Below, in pieces: positions 25,580 through 34,504 of a DNA stretch of 64,000 nucleotides. Positions within the stretch are counted from its first letter, which is position 1, and each line of letters begins with the position of its first letter. Under the pieces are notes generated by a model. That model ran no database searches. It saw nothing but the letters and a program-made list of their open reading frames with translations, and had not been told where the DNA came from. Origin of the DNA: an uncultured Collinsella sp. (GTDB lineage Bacteria; Actinomycetota; Coriobacteriia; Coriobacteriales; Coriobacteriaceae); assembly GCA_937995345.1 (NCBI GenBank), contig CALKKS010000003.1, positions 1-64,000 on the forward strand, read 5' to 3'. Position numbers and translations under genes: made by a program.

Positions 25580-26758
25580 TTACTTGCCGTTGACGATGCG
25601 CTCGACGTCGGAAGCGATCATGAACTCCTCGTCCGTGGGGATGACGAAAATCTTGACCTTGGAATCCTTGGCGGACAGGCACCAGGCGCCATCGCCACGC
25701 AGAGCGTTGCGAGCGTGATCCATCTTGACACCCATAAAGGCCAGACGGTCGGCCACACCGGCGCGGACAGCCGGAGCGTGCTCGCCAATACCGGCAGTAA
25801 AGACGAGCGTGTCCATACCGCACATGGAGGTTGCCATCTCGGCGGCCTTGGCAGCAATCTTGTAGACGAACATATCGAAGGCGAGCTGAGCCTCAGGATC
25901 GCCAGCAGCGGCGAGCTCCTCGACGTTGCGGCAGTCGTTGGTCTTGCCACCGGTCACAGCCATGAGGCCGGACTTCTTGTTCATCATCTCGTCGACCTCG
26001 TCGAAGGTGTAGCCACCCTCGCGCTGCAGGTAGCACACGGTAGCCGGGTCGATGGAACCGCAGCGGGTGCCCATCATGACGCCGTCGAGCGGGGTCAAGC
26101 CCATGGTGGTGTCCATGCACTTGCCGTCCTCGATAGCGCACAGGGAAGCGCCGGAGCCGATGTGGCACACGACAACCTTGCGGGCCTCGCCGTTGGTCAT
26201 CTCGGCAACCTTCTTGGAGATGTAGCGGTAGCTGGTGCCGTGGGCGCCGTACTTACGGATGTGCAGCTTGTCGCAGACGTCCTTGGGCAGGGCGTAGGTC
26301 TTGGCGACCTCGGGCATATTGAAGTGGAAAGCAGTGTCGTAGACCGTGACGTTGGGCAGGTCGGGATACTGCTCGAGGCAGTACTCGATAACGTTGGCCT
26401 CGGGGTTGTTGTGCAGCGGGGCGAGCGGAGCGACCTCGCGGATCTTGGCGAGGACGTCCTCGTCGACGAGGGAGGAATCACCGAAGTACCAACCGCCCTG
26501 AACGATACGGTGGCCGATGCCCTCGATCTTGACGCCGTTGGCCTCGAGGTCCTTCAGGACGACCTCGATGGCGACCTTGTGGTCGGGGAACTCGATGTTC
26601 TCGGTCACCTTCTTGGAGCCGTTGGCAGCGTGGGTGAAGGTACCGCCGGTAAAGCAGACGCGCTCGCAGGAGCCCTTTGCGGACACCTTGTGGGACTTGG
26701 TATCGATGACCTGATACTTAAGGGTCGAAGATCCTGCGTTGACGACCAGAACGTTCAT
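25580..26758 (-). CDS. ackA: Acetate kinase, copy 1
   Basis: Second acetate kinase, also 392 residues, with NAGSSTLKYQV, GIGHRIVQGGWYFG, AHGTSYRYI, CHIGSGASLCAI, DGVMMGTRCGSIDPA and TAGIGEHAP. All catalytic motifs are intact, so both copies look functional. Codon use is more strongly biased here than in copy 2, hinting at higher expression. Together with pta it forms the acetate-producing ATP module. A short-chain kinase of related specificity (propionate) cannot be excluded for one copy. Confidence 0.96.
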   Translation of the reverse strand: MNVLVVNAGSSTLKYQVIDTKSHKVSAKGSCERVCFTGGTFTHAANGSKKVTENIEFPDHKVAIEVVLKDLEANGVKIEGIGHRIVQGGWYFGDSSLVDEDVLAKIREVAPLAPLHNNPEANVIEYCLEQYPDLPNVTVYDTAFHFNMPEVAKTYALPKDVCDKLHIRKYGAHGTSYRYISKKVAEMTNGEARKVVVCHIGSGASLCAIEDGKCMDTTMGLTPLDGVMMGTRCGSIDPATVCYLQREGGYTFDEVDEMMNKKSGLMAVTGGKTNDCRNVEELAAAGDPEAQLAFDMFVYKIAAKAAEMATSMCGMDTLVFTAGIGEHAPAVRAGVADRLAFMGVKMDHARNALRGDGAWCLSAKDSKVKIFVIPTDEEFMIASDVERIVNGK

Positions 26759-26811
26759 GTGTCTCCCTACTAACAGGCGGTGTGGCGCCGCCAGATTACA
26801 TACGCTTCAAT

Positions 26812-26845
26812 AATAAACCCAAACGCCCTCGCGCTCGGGTTTATT
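26812..26845 (-). terminator. Terminator of the MFS gene
   Basis: AATAAACCC (26812-26820) pairs with GGGTTTATT (26837-26845). It is downstream of the MFS gene on the minus strand. Confidence 0.7.
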
Positions 26846-26878
26846 GCGTTGATATATAAGTTATCGGTGCCCAAATAC

Positions 26879-28039
26879 TCACGATCTTTGACTTGTAAGA
26901 CGAAAGAGCGCGGGGATATACACCAGGGAAGAAATCCCGAGCGCAACAAGCAATATGACTCGAATGCCCGCGATGCTGCTCAACGCAGCATTGAACAGAT
27001 AGAAAAGGATAGCACCCACCGCCACCATCTGACTTTGAACCGAAATCAGTGAACAGCGCATCGAAGAATCGGCAGCATTTTGAAAAATTGAGTATTTAAT
27101 TGGAGCAAATAACGAGTACGCAACCGTCTGCAGCACATAGAACACGGGCAGCAAATAGACCGGAGTAAAGGGAATCAAAAACAGAGCAGTCAGGAAAAGG
27201 CGCACGATGCCGCAAATGCGCGCAAAACGGCCCCTGTCGACACGAGCAATCACGCTGGGCACAATGAACCCTATGGAGGCGGAGACAAAGAGCTGGACCG
27301 CAATGGTCACACCCGAAGCGACGGCATTCATTCCGCGACCCGCAAGCAGCAGTGAGAAAAAGTCTTCCAGGGCGACGAAGGCAAATGCCTGAGAACAGTC
27401 CATGATGAACGCTGAACGAAGAATGCCATTACAGGCAATAGCGGCACCGATCATCTTCGGGCTCATTCCACGCTCAGGTGTCGCCGCAGTGCCCCCTCTT
27501 CGCATCTCAGGAATGCAGACAACAACAACCAACGTCAACAGCATTGCGATGATATCTGCCGAAAGACCAATGAGGTATGCACCGACGGACGAAATGAAAC
27601 CGCCCACACAAGCAGAAAGGGCATAAGACGCATAGAAGACGAATCGCTCAACCACATTAAGTCTCACGAGCTGTTCCTGGGAGACGCTGTCAATATAAAT
27701 CGCTTCGATGGATCCGCTCACGCACGCGACGGCAAAACCTTTAAGAGCAAACGCACCGATTAAAAGCAGAGGAGAACGGACGAGAAGCAGGGCGGCGTAG
27801 TACCCAAGCATCCCCACAATGCCAACGAGACCGCTTGTCTTTCGTCCAAACCTATCAGCAATATAGCCAGTGGGAACTTCAAGGACGAACTTGCTCACTT
27901 GATATGCAATCATCATGCCAGAAATCGCTACCATCGAAAGCCCGACGAACTCAAGGTAGACAGTTAGAAAATACAAGATGGTGCTGAAGTTCGACAGAAA
28001 AACGAACGTCATATAAAGCAAAACCGTACGGTTTTTCAT
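26879..28039 (-). CDS. MFS transporter
   Basis: Major facilitator superfamily permease of 386 residues with twelve predicted membrane helices. The MFS loop signature between helices 2 and 3 is GYIADRFGRKTSG. The start at 28039 follows GGAG. Base composition is clearly lower in GC than neighbouring genes, and codon choice differs (more ATA, AGA and AAA). It lies directly downstream of a LysR-type gene on the same strand, which may control it. The substrate is not identifiable. Confidence 0.85.
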   Translation of the reverse strand: MKNRTVLLYMTFVFLSNFSTILYFLTVYLEFVGLSMVAISGMMIAYQVSKFVLEVPTGYIADRFGRKTSGLVGIVGMLGYYAALLLVRSPLLLIGAFALKGFAVACVSGSIEAIYIDSVSQEQLVRLNVVERFVFYASYALSACVGGFISSVGAYLIGLSADIIAMLLTLVVVVCIPEMRRGGTAATPERGMSPKMIGAAIACNGILRSAFIMDCSQAFAFVALEDFFSLLLAGRGMNAVASGVTIAVQLFVSASIGFIVPSVIARVDRGRFARICGIVRLFLTALFLIPFTPVYLLPVFYVLQTVAYSLFAPIKYSIFQNAADSSMRCSLISVQSQMVAVGAILFYLFNAALSSIAGIRVILLVALGISSLVYIPALFRLTSQRS

Positions 28040-28158
28040 GCTCCGCCCTCCAAGAGCCAGCAATCTAAATCGGAATCTTGGAAAAGCATGAGGGCAAAGC
28101 TGTCAGCTATGTGTTACAAGGCGTCAATAATCATTTGACGTCTCGAAGCCAATTAATC

Positions 28159-29049
28159 TCACGAAGCAAGATGACGCAATAGGTGCAGAAAAACCGTCTG
28201 GTGTCGATCAGTCCAGGAATTTTGCCGATAGCAAAAGTAGATAGGCAAGGTTACATCACGCGAACCTTCAATGGAGCACTCACTCACTTCTGACCCATCC
28301 GATGCGAGAGAGGACCCAGACAAACTCAATATCAATCCCCCGGCTTGAAGAAACTCAGTCTGCGCCCTGTTTCCGTATTCGACATCGCGGAAACGGAAAT
28401 TAACCAACTGAGCTTCGGGGCATTGATTGATTGCATTGAGACAGGGCGACAAATTAATGGGGACAGCGAGCCTGCCGCCCAGTAACTCACGAACGGTCAT
28501 AGCGTCAACAGATTGATGACCCGCTGGGCACGAAAGAACCTTGAGCTCCTTTTCACCCAAGTATTTCGAAGAAAGGACACTGTCCCTTGGTTCCTCAAAT
28601 GAGATGGCCGCATCCGAAATGCCAAGCACAAGTGATTCAAAGCATGTTGCCGTTGGCTGATGCCACACATCAAGATGGATCTGAGGGTGCGAGCGTTCAA
28701 ACGAGTCATACCAGTTTTCGGCAAAAAGGCGCCCCCGCCCATGAAGGCAGGGAGCGTAAAGACGAAAGTGGCCATCGGGCGAAACGCCGTCATCCCTCGA
28801 TTGAGCGTACTTTTTGAGATCGTCGACTTGTGCCAAGATCACGCGTGCACGACGCGCAAATTCTCTGCCCGCCGGAGACAAAACAGCCTCCCCCGCCGAT
28901 CGGTCGAGCAAAACAATCTGATACTCAGATTCCAACTTTTTGATTGCCGACGAAACGGCCTGCGGGCTCACATGAACGGCGCGAGCTGCCTTGCGCACGC
29001 CGCCATAGTTCGCTACCGCTTGAAGGTATTCGAGTTGAGAAAGCTGCAT
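28159..29049 (-). CDS. LysR family transcriptional regulator
   Basis: LysR-type regulator of 296 residues. The N-terminal winged helix-turn-helix (about 1-60) is typical: LSQLEYLQAVANYGGVRKAA, VHVSPQAVSSAIKKLE, LLDRSAGEAVLSPAGREF. The effector domain (about 90-290) is more diverged. A TGGAG site precedes the start. It shares the lower GC of the adjacent MFS gene, and the two read in the same direction with a 119-bp gap, unlike the usual divergent LysR arrangement. Effector unknown; joint acquisition with the transporter is plausible. Confidence 0.9.
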   Translation of the reverse strand: MQLSQLEYLQAVANYGGVRKAARAVHVSPQAVSSAIKKLESEYQIVLLDRSAGEAVLSPAGREFARRARVILAQVDDLKKYAQSRDDGVSPDGHFRLYAPCLHGRGRLFAENWYDSFERSHPQIHLDVWHQPTATCFESLVLGISDAAISFEEPRDSVLSSKYLGEKELKVLSCPAGHQSVDAMTVRELLGGRLAVPINLSPCLNAINQCPEAQLVNFRFRDVEYGNRAQTEFLQAGGLILSLSGSSLASDGSEVSECSIEGSRDVTLPIYFCYRQNSWTDRHQTVFLHLLRHLAS

Positions 29050-29090
29050 AGATTACTCCAAAGGCAGCCAAGTCGACGGGCTACGCGCCC

Positions 29091-29426
29091 TCAGATGAGG
29101 TTCTCGCCCAGGTTTTTGCCGCCGAGGACATGCATGTGGAAGTGCATGACGGTCTGGCCTGCGTTAACGCCCTTGTTGGAGATGACGCGGAAACCGTCCT
29201 CCAGACCCTTGGCCTTGGCGACCTCTTGGATGGCGTGAGCCATGGCGCCCATGGTCTCGGCAGGCACGTTGTCGGCGATGTCGCTGTAGTGCTTCTTAGG
29301 GATCACGAGCGTGTGGACCGGCGCCTGGGGGTTGAGGTCGTCGAACGCGATGACCTGATCGTCCTCATAGACAACGGTCGAGGGGATCTCGTGGTTGGCA
29401 ATTTTGCAGAAGATGCAATCGCACAT
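29091..29426 (-). CDS. HIT family (HinT-like) hydrolase
   Basis: Histidine triad nucleotide-binding protein of 111 residues, likely a purine phosphoramidase or AMP-lysine hydrolase of the HinT branch. The zinc-type N-terminal CDCIFCKIANHEIPS is present, and the triad HFHMHVLGG sits near the end. A GAAAGGAA ribosome site lies upstream. It lies ahead of LysR and downstream of xseB in the same direction, but spacing does not prove cotranscription. Confidence 0.95.
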   Translation of the reverse strand: MCDCIFCKIANHEIPSTVVYEDDQVIAFDDLNPQAPVHTLVIPKKHYSDIADNVPAETMGAMAHAIQEVAKAKGLEDGFRVISNKGVNAGQTVMHFHMHVLGGKNLGENLI

Positions 29427-29475
29427 GGTTGGTTCCTTTCTTACAGACCAAGGTAATTATATTTGGTCGGAATGG

Positions 29476-29742
29476 CTAGAACGAGAGGTTGTCGTCCGTG
29501 TTAGCGGCTTCGCCGTCGGCGAGCACGTCGTTGCCGTCGACGTCCTTAAGGAGCACCGAGACCTTCTGCTCGGCATCGGACAGGCGGGTGCGCAGACTCT
29601 TGAGGAGCTCGACGCCGCGGGTGTAGCTCTCGAGCGACTCTTCGAGCTCCATATCGCCCGACTCAAGACTGCGGATAATGAGCTCCAACTCCTGAGAAGC
29701 CTGCTTGTACGTAAGCTGCTCAACCGGGGTCTTCTCTGCCAT
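29476..29742 (-). CDS. xseB: Exodeoxyribonuclease VII small subunit
   Basis: Small subunit of exonuclease VII, which degrades single-stranded DNA from both ends. 88 residues: the conserved helical core TYKQASQELELIIRSLESGDMELEESLESYTRGVELLKSL is complete apart from a slightly long acidic C-terminus (DVDGNDVLADGEAANTDDN). It follows xseA by 42 bp with an AGGAAAGGA ribosome site, the usual xseA-xseB order. Confidence 0.95.
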   Translation of the reverse strand: MAEKTPVEQLTYKQASQELELIIRSLESGDMELEESLESYTRGVELLKSLRTRLSDAEQKVSVLLKDVDGNDVLADGEAANTDDNLSF

Positions 29743-29784
29743 ATCTGTTTCCTTTCCTAAGGGTATATCACTGTGAAACGCGGC

Positions 29785-31236
29785 CTACTCGACCGTATCG
29801 ACCGTTGCCGACACGTTGCCGTCCGCCATGCGCACGCGAATGGCTTCGCCCGGCTTAAAGGTCTTGGCGCTCGTAGCCACGCCGTCATCGCTGTACGCGA
29901 TGGAGTAACCGCGGGCAAGCACCTTGAGCGGCGACAGGGCATCGAGCGAAGCCGCCGCTCGGCCCAGGTCGGACGCCGGCCTGCTGAGCATCGTGCGCCC
30001 CTGATGCTCTAGACGGGAGCTTGCGAGCATGAGCGCATGGCGCTTGCCATCGAGCCCCGAGGTGCTTGCGACCAAGCGCTCGGGCAGACGCTCGAAGTTG
30101 GAGCGGAAGGCCCCAACCGAGCGCGTTATGGCGCCAGACAGACGATCGGCCGTCAGGGCAAGCTCAGACTCGCGACGCTCGACCATAAACGTTGGATCGT
30201 TGAGGCACGGGCGGCACGCGGCCGCATCGAGCGCGTCGCCCAGACGAGCCGTATAGGTGTCCCAGGCACGACGACCGCGCTGGTCGAGCATCTCCAGGTC
30301 GACCTGGGCCGACCCAATCATCGAAGCCATCGCGGTGCCCAGACGCTGATGGCGCGCCTCGAGCACATCGGCCAACTCCGTCATAGCCGGCGCCACCGAT
30401 TCGGCCGCCGCCGTGGGCGTGGAGGCGCGACGGTCGCTTACCATGTCGCAGATCGAGGTATCGGGCTCATGCCCAATGCCCGTCACCACGGGCACGGGAC
30501 AGGCCGCCACCGCACGGGCAAGCCCTTCGTCGTTAAAGGTCATGAGGTCCTCAAAGGAACCGCCGCCGCGCACCAGCAAAATGCAATCGGGCGCCGGCGT
30601 AATGGCGGCGGCGCGGCGCAAGCCTTCAATAAGCTCCGCCGGCGCACCCTCGCCCTGGACCTTTGCACCCACGCAGACAAGCTCGACGAGCGGGTTGCGA
30701 CGGCGCAGCGTACGCTTGACGTCGTCGATTACGGCGCCCGAAAGCGAGGTGACGACCGCCACGCGCGAGCAAAACACCGGAATGCGACGTTTGCGCGCCT
30801 CGTCCATCAGGCCCTCGCGGCGTAGCTTTTCGGCCAACTGAGCCACCTGCTGACGCAGCAAGCCCTCCCCCGCCAGCGAGAACGAGCGGGCGACGAAGCT
30901 CATGCGACCCGTGGGCTTGTAGAGATTGAAGCTGCCCTTAAAGCTCACCTGCATGCCGTCGCGCAAGTCGAAGGTACGCTTAAGGTAGGCGCCCTTCCAG
31001 ATGATGCAGTCGACGGCCGCCGAGTCGTCCTTGATTTGGAAGTAGCAGTGGCCACTTCGGGCATTGGGACCGCGGAAACCCGTGACCTCGCCCAAAACGC
31101 TCAGCTGCGGAATGGCATCGAGCGCACCGGCAGCGATCTCCACCGCCTGACTCACGCTGAGCTCTTTGCGCTCCTGCTCGTCCGATCCGTCGAACTCGGC
31201 GGAAACGGCATTGCCGGTTAGATTCCAGCCTGCCAC
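29785..31236 (-). CDS. xseA: Exodeoxyribonuclease VII large subunit
   Basis: Catalytic subunit of exonuclease VII, 483 residues. An N-terminal OB-fold (LSVSQAVEIAAGALDAIPQLSVLGEVTGF, then HCYFQIKDDSAAVDCIIW) is followed by the catalytic domain with RIPVFCSRVAVVTSLSGAVIDDV, VRGGGSFEDLMTFNDE and GIGHEPDTSICD, then a long helical region. I chose the GTG start at 31236 because AAAGGGGG lies four bases upstream; ATG codons further up lack a ribosome site. A short N-terminal extension precedes the OB-fold. Confidence 0.95.
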   Translation of the reverse strand: MAGWNLTGNAVSAEFDGSDEQERKELSVSQAVEIAAGALDAIPQLSVLGEVTGFRGPNARSGHCYFQIKDDSAAVDCIIWKGAYLKRTFDLRDGMQVSFKGSFNLYKPTGRMSFVARSFSLAGEGLLRQQVAQLAEKLRREGLMDEARKRRIPVFCSRVAVVTSLSGAVIDDVKRTLRRRNPLVELVCVGAKVQGEGAPAELIEGLRRAAAITPAPDCILLVRGGGSFEDLMTFNDEGLARAVAACPVPVVTGIGHEPDTSICDMVSDRRASTPTAAAESVAPAMTELADVLEARHQRLGTAMASMIGSAQVDLEMLDQRGRRAWDTYTARLGDALDAAACRPCLNDPTFMVERRESELALTADRLSGAITRSVGAFRSNFERLPERLVASTSGLDGKRHALMLASSRLEHQGRTMLSRPASDLGRAAASLDALSPLKVLARGYSIAYSDDGVATSAKTFKPGEAIRVRMADGNVSATVDTVE

Positions 31237-31305
31237 GCAGCCCCCTTTCGTCATCGTGCACAAGGGCTCCGGCCCTGCGCAAATTCAAGTCCAACACATA
31301 GTACA

Positions 31306-31335
31306 GCGCCGCGGGGACACAAATCTCCGCGGCGC
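31306..31335 (-). terminator. Hairpin after the zinc peptidase gene
   Basis: GCGCCGCGGGGA (31306-31317) pairs with TCTCCGCGGCGC (31324-31335). There is no clear T-run. It lies between the peptidase stop and xseA. Confidence 0.5.
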
Positions 31336-31351
31336 CTGTCAGTCCAAGTTC

Positions 31352-32056
31352 TTATCGGTTGGAGTTTCTGTTGTAACGAGCCATAAGGTAGAGCAGCTGA
31401 ATGATCGAGGTGAGCGCGGCTGCCACATAGGTAAGCGCGGCTGCCGTCAGCACCTTCTTGGCACCGTTGACCTGCTTGGAGCTCATACCCGACTGCTCGA
31501 TATACGCCACAGCGCGGCGGCTGGCATCGATCTCGACCGGCAGCGTAACCAGCTGGAACAGCACGCTAAACGAGAAGAAGATCAGCGCGAGGGTCGTGAG
31601 CCCCGCGATGTTCATGAACAGGCCCATGAGCAGCACGATCGTCCAGGTATTCTGAGTAAAGTTGACGACCGGCACGAGGGCGGTGCGCACCTTCATCATG
31701 GCATAGCCACTTTGGCGCTGAGCGGCATGGCCCGCCTCGTGGCAGGCGACGGCGACGCTTGCGACCGACCCGCCCGAACGGTTGGCATCCGAGAGATACA
31801 GATTGTTATCCTGAGGGTTGTAATGGTCGGTGAGCTCGCCGGCAACGCCCTTGATGCCCACGGCGTTGCAGTCGTTGGCGTCGAGCATGCGGCGAGCGAC
31901 CGTAGCGCCCGTGTCGCCGTCCGATCGTACCTTAGACCACGTCTTGTACGTCGAGTTGATATAGCTCTGCGCGGCAAGACCAAGCACCGTACAGACAAGA
32001 ACAACCAGCAGGTACAGCGGGTCGATACCAAAGCCGTAACCATAGTAATAGGGCAT
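31352..32056 (-). CDS. Membrane zinc metallopeptidase, YugP type
   Basis: Integral membrane protein of 234 residues of the YugP-like neutral zinc metallopeptidase family (PF04298). One helix near the N-terminus (DPLYLLVVLVCTVLGLAAQSY), the zinc-binding HEAGH in VAVACHEAGHAAQ, then helices around 120-160 and 200-225. The Glu of HEAGH would be catalytic. A GGAGGAAT site sets the start at 32056. It lies upstream of xseA on the same strand. Physiological substrates of this family are unknown. Confidence 0.9.
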   Translation of the reverse strand: MPYYYGYGFGIDPLYLLVVLVCTVLGLAAQSYINSTYKTWSKVRSDGDTGATVARRMLDANDCNAVGIKGVAGELTDHYNPQDNNLYLSDANRSGGSVASVAVACHEAGHAAQRQSGYAMMKVRTALVPVVNFTQNTWTIVLLMGLFMNIAGLTTLALIFFSFSVLFQLVTLPVEIDASRRAVAYIEQSGMSSKQVNGAKKVLTAAALTYVAAALTSIIQLLYLMARYNRNSNR

Positions 32057-32181
32057 GCGAATTCCTCCGAATCGAGTTACACGTTGGAGGCATTCTACCC
32101 ATTCAGCTGACCAGCAAGTCAGCATCGATGTTTCGGCATTACCGCTCTAGAACGTTTGCAGCGCCTGGCAAAACCGCGTAA

Positions 32182-33315
32182 CTATAGCAGCTCGATTTTG
32201 CCGTCTTTGACCGTCAACCCCATATTGCCCGAAAGCAAATCGTCCAGGCGCGAGCCCACGAGCTCAAAGCGCCAGCCTTCGCGCAAGGGGCTTTGCTCAG
32301 GATGCTCAATGTAGTCGGCCAAGTCATCGCGCGAGGCAATGACTGAGGTTGCCACGCCCGAGCGCTCGGCAACCAGGCGAATGAGCGCATACATCAGGTC
32401 CGTCACGCTCTCCAGCTCCGGCGAGATCTGGCGATGCCCGCGCACCATGAGCGGCAGGCGATCGTGCGGGCAGCTCGCGCCGCGCTTGATGGCCATGAGC
32501 GCGCCGTCCACGTCGCGCTCCCCCAGCTGGTCGGTACCGCGGATACTGCGGAACTCCTCGACGCGCACGGGATTGCGCTTGACGAGCGCCAGCAGCGTAT
32601 CGTCGGACATGACCCACTTGCGCGGGATGTTGCGGCGCTCGGCGCGGTCCTCGCGCCAAGCGGCAAGCTCGCGCGCGATGCCCAGCTGATGGCGGCTGCA
32701 CGAGTTGATGCGCTTGACCTTGCGGAATGCCTCATGGCGGTCGGCGCGGTAGTGCGACTCGTCGGCCAGTGGGCGCAACTCGTCGAGTACCCAGTCCACC
32801 CGGCCCAGCTCGCGCAGGCGACTCATCATCTCGGTATAGGCCACGATTAAGTACTTGACGTCATCGATCGCGTACTCAATCTGCTTGTCGGTCAACGGAC
32901 GGCGCGACCAGTCGGTCAGTGACTCGGTCTTGGGCAGCGATACGCCGCAAAACGTCTGCACGAGCGCGCCGTAGGAAATCTGCTGGCGCTCGCCCAAAAA
33001 GGCGGCGGCCACCTGCGTATCAAAAATAGGACGCGGCAGCACGCCCACAGTATGGAGCATGACCTCCATATCCTGCGAGCAGGCGTGGAACACCTTGGTT
33101 ACGCTCTCATCGGCCATAAGCTCGGCGAGCGGCGACAGGTCGTCGATCACCAGAGGATCGACCGCGACGCTCTCGGCAGGGGTGGCAATCTGGACCAAGC
33201 ACAGGCGCGGGTGGAACGTGCGCTCGCGCAAAAACTCGGTATCGACGGCAATCGCGTCGAACTCACGAGCGCGCTGGCAAAAGTCGAGCAGAGCCTGATG
33301 TGTGGAAATGTACAT
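32182..33315 (-). CDS. rnd: Ribonuclease D
   Basis: 3'-5' exoribonuclease of 377 residues acting in tRNA 3' maturation. The DEDDy exonuclease domain (about 1-175) shows AIAVDTEFLRERTFHPRLCL with the first Asp/Glu pair, HACSQDMEVML with the second Asp, and YAIDDVKYLIVAY with the Tyr/Asp motif. Two HRDC-like helical regions follow (about 200-370). The start at 33315 lies after a weak GGG site; the frame remains open upstream. The neighbouring lipid kinase is divergent. Confidence 0.93.
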   Translation of the reverse strand: MYISTHQALLDFCQRAREFDAIAVDTEFLRERTFHPRLCLVQIATPAESVAVDPLVIDDLSPLAELMADESVTKVFHACSQDMEVMLHTVGVLPRPIFDTQVAAAFLGERQQISYGALVQTFCGVSLPKTESLTDWSRRPLTDKQIEYAIDDVKYLIVAYTEMMSRLRELGRVDWVLDELRPLADESHYRADRHEAFRKVKRINSCSRHQLGIARELAAWREDRAERRNIPRKWVMSDDTLLALVKRNPVRVEEFRSIRGTDQLGERDVDGALMAIKRGASCPHDRLPLMVRGHRQISPELESVTDLMYALIRLVAERSGVATSVIASRDDLADYIEHPEQSPLREGWRFELVGSRLDDLLSGNMGLTVKDGKIELL

Positions 33316-33413
33316 ATCAACCCATCGAATAAGGTTAGGCCCGAAAAACACGGGTAGGATATCGGCATTGCCTTACAACTATACTCGGTTAGTCACAGAA
33401 CGGGAACGTAAGT

Positions 33414-34331
33414 ATGCGCTGCCTTATCATCCACAACCCGGCATCGGGCCCCAGCTCAGATGAAATCTTCGCATTCACGCACGCCCTCTCGCAGGGCGGC
33501 GACGAAGTCGTGATGCGCTTTATCGGCGACGGCATGGAGCCCGAGGACGCCGTGGCAGACGTGCGCGAGTTCGATCGCGTGGTTATCTCGGGCGGCGACG
33601 GCACCGTTTCCAACGTGCTCGACCAGATGCGCGGATGCGGCGTTCCCACGCTCGTCTTTCCCTCTGGCACGGCTTGTCTGTTCTTCAACAACATCGGCAA
33701 TGCCCCCGAGGCGGCGGCGCTCGCCAAGGCCTGCCGCGTCGGCCGTACCGTCAAGGCGGATATGGGTGAGCTCTTTTGGCTCGACGAGAACGGCAACGAG
33801 AAGCGCCACGGTTTTATCATCATTGCCGGCTCGGGCTACGACGCCGAGATCATGATGAAGGCCGCCCCCACCAAAAACGACATCGGCGAGATCGCCTACT
33901 TCCTGTCTGCGCTTGCCACGCCCAATCCCACGGTAGCGCATTTTACGATTGAGCACGACGGCATTGTCGAGGAGCTCGACGGCATCTGCTGCATGGCCGG
34001 CAACACCTCGGTCATTCAAAACGACATCAACCTGTTCCCCGACTGTCGCATGAACGACGGCATGGTCGACATCGCGGTCATCGAGCCCGTAAAAACCGTG
34101 CAGCTACTGCCCACGGTGATCACCGCCGCACTCGACCCCGCCGGCAAGGTACTCGGTCGCCCGCAGTTCAAGATCATCCAGACCAAGGAAGCTAAGATTA
34201 CCTGCACGCCGTCGCTGGGTATGCAGTTCGATGGCGAGATCATCTCCAGCAACTCCGGCGTCTTTGGTGCCCGTGCACTTCCGCAATGCCTCGACCTCAT
34301 CGTCGACGAATTCTCCCCACTCGGAAAATAG
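33414..34331 (+). CDS. Diacylglycerol/lipid kinase family protein
   Basis: Protein of 305 residues of the DAGK/YegS/BmrU lipid kinase family, which phosphorylates diacylglycerol or related lipids at the membrane. The N-terminal catalytic domain has IIHNPASG and the nucleotide-binding VVISGGDGTVSNVL with PSGTACLFFNNI. The C-terminal beta-rich domain includes IAGSGYDAEIM and ITCTPSLGMQFDGE. The lipid substrate cannot be fixed. A 30-residue membrane protein gene follows after nine bases, so both are probably one transcription unit. Confidence 0.9.
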   Translation: MRCLIIHNPASGPSSDEIFAFTHALSQGGDEVVMRFIGDGMEPEDAVADVREFDRVVISGGDGTVSNVLDQMRGCGVPTLVFPSGTACLFFNNIGNAPEAAALAKACRVGRTVKADMGELFWLDENGNEKRHGFIIIAGSGYDAEIMMKAAPTKNDIGEIAYFLSALATPNPTVAHFTIEHDGIVEELDGICCMAGNTSVIQNDINLFPDCRMNDGMVDIAVIEPVKTVQLLPTVITAALDPAGKVLGRPQFKIIQTKEAKITCTPSLGMQFDGEIISSNSGVFGARALPQCLDLIVDEFSPLGK

Positions 34332-34340
34332 GAGGACCCC

Positions 34341-34433
34341 ATGAACGACAATCCCCTGCTCGGCTTTATCGTCATCGTTTTGGCCATGCTCATCGGCTAT
34401 GCGATTAACGTTATCCACCGCCGGAAGAAGTAA
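34341..34433 (+). CDS. 30-residue single-span membrane microprotein
   Basis: Short ORF with a strong GGAGGA ribosome site five bases before its ATG and only nine bases after the lipid kinase stop. It encodes a short acidic start (MNDNPLLG), one hydrophobic helix (FIVIVLAMLIGYAINVI) and a basic end (HRRKK), the classic arrangement for an inserted microprotein with the tail in the cytoplasm. A terminator follows after 36 bases. No known family is recognised. Position suggests a partner or regulator of the lipid kinase, which is inference. Confidence 0.7.
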   Translation: MNDNPLLGFIVIVLAMLIGYAINVIHRRKK

Positions 34434-34469
34434 TTCCACATTGGTATGATATTCATCCATTCATCGTCT

Positions 34470-34504
34470 CCCCCGTTGTTTATGCATTTGCCAAACAGCG
34501 GGGG
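34470..34504 (+). terminator. Terminator of the lipid kinase unit
   Basis: CCCCCGTTGTTT pairs with AAACAGCGGGGG (one mismatch) and is followed by ATTTTTC. A strong intrinsic terminator. Confidence 0.9.
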
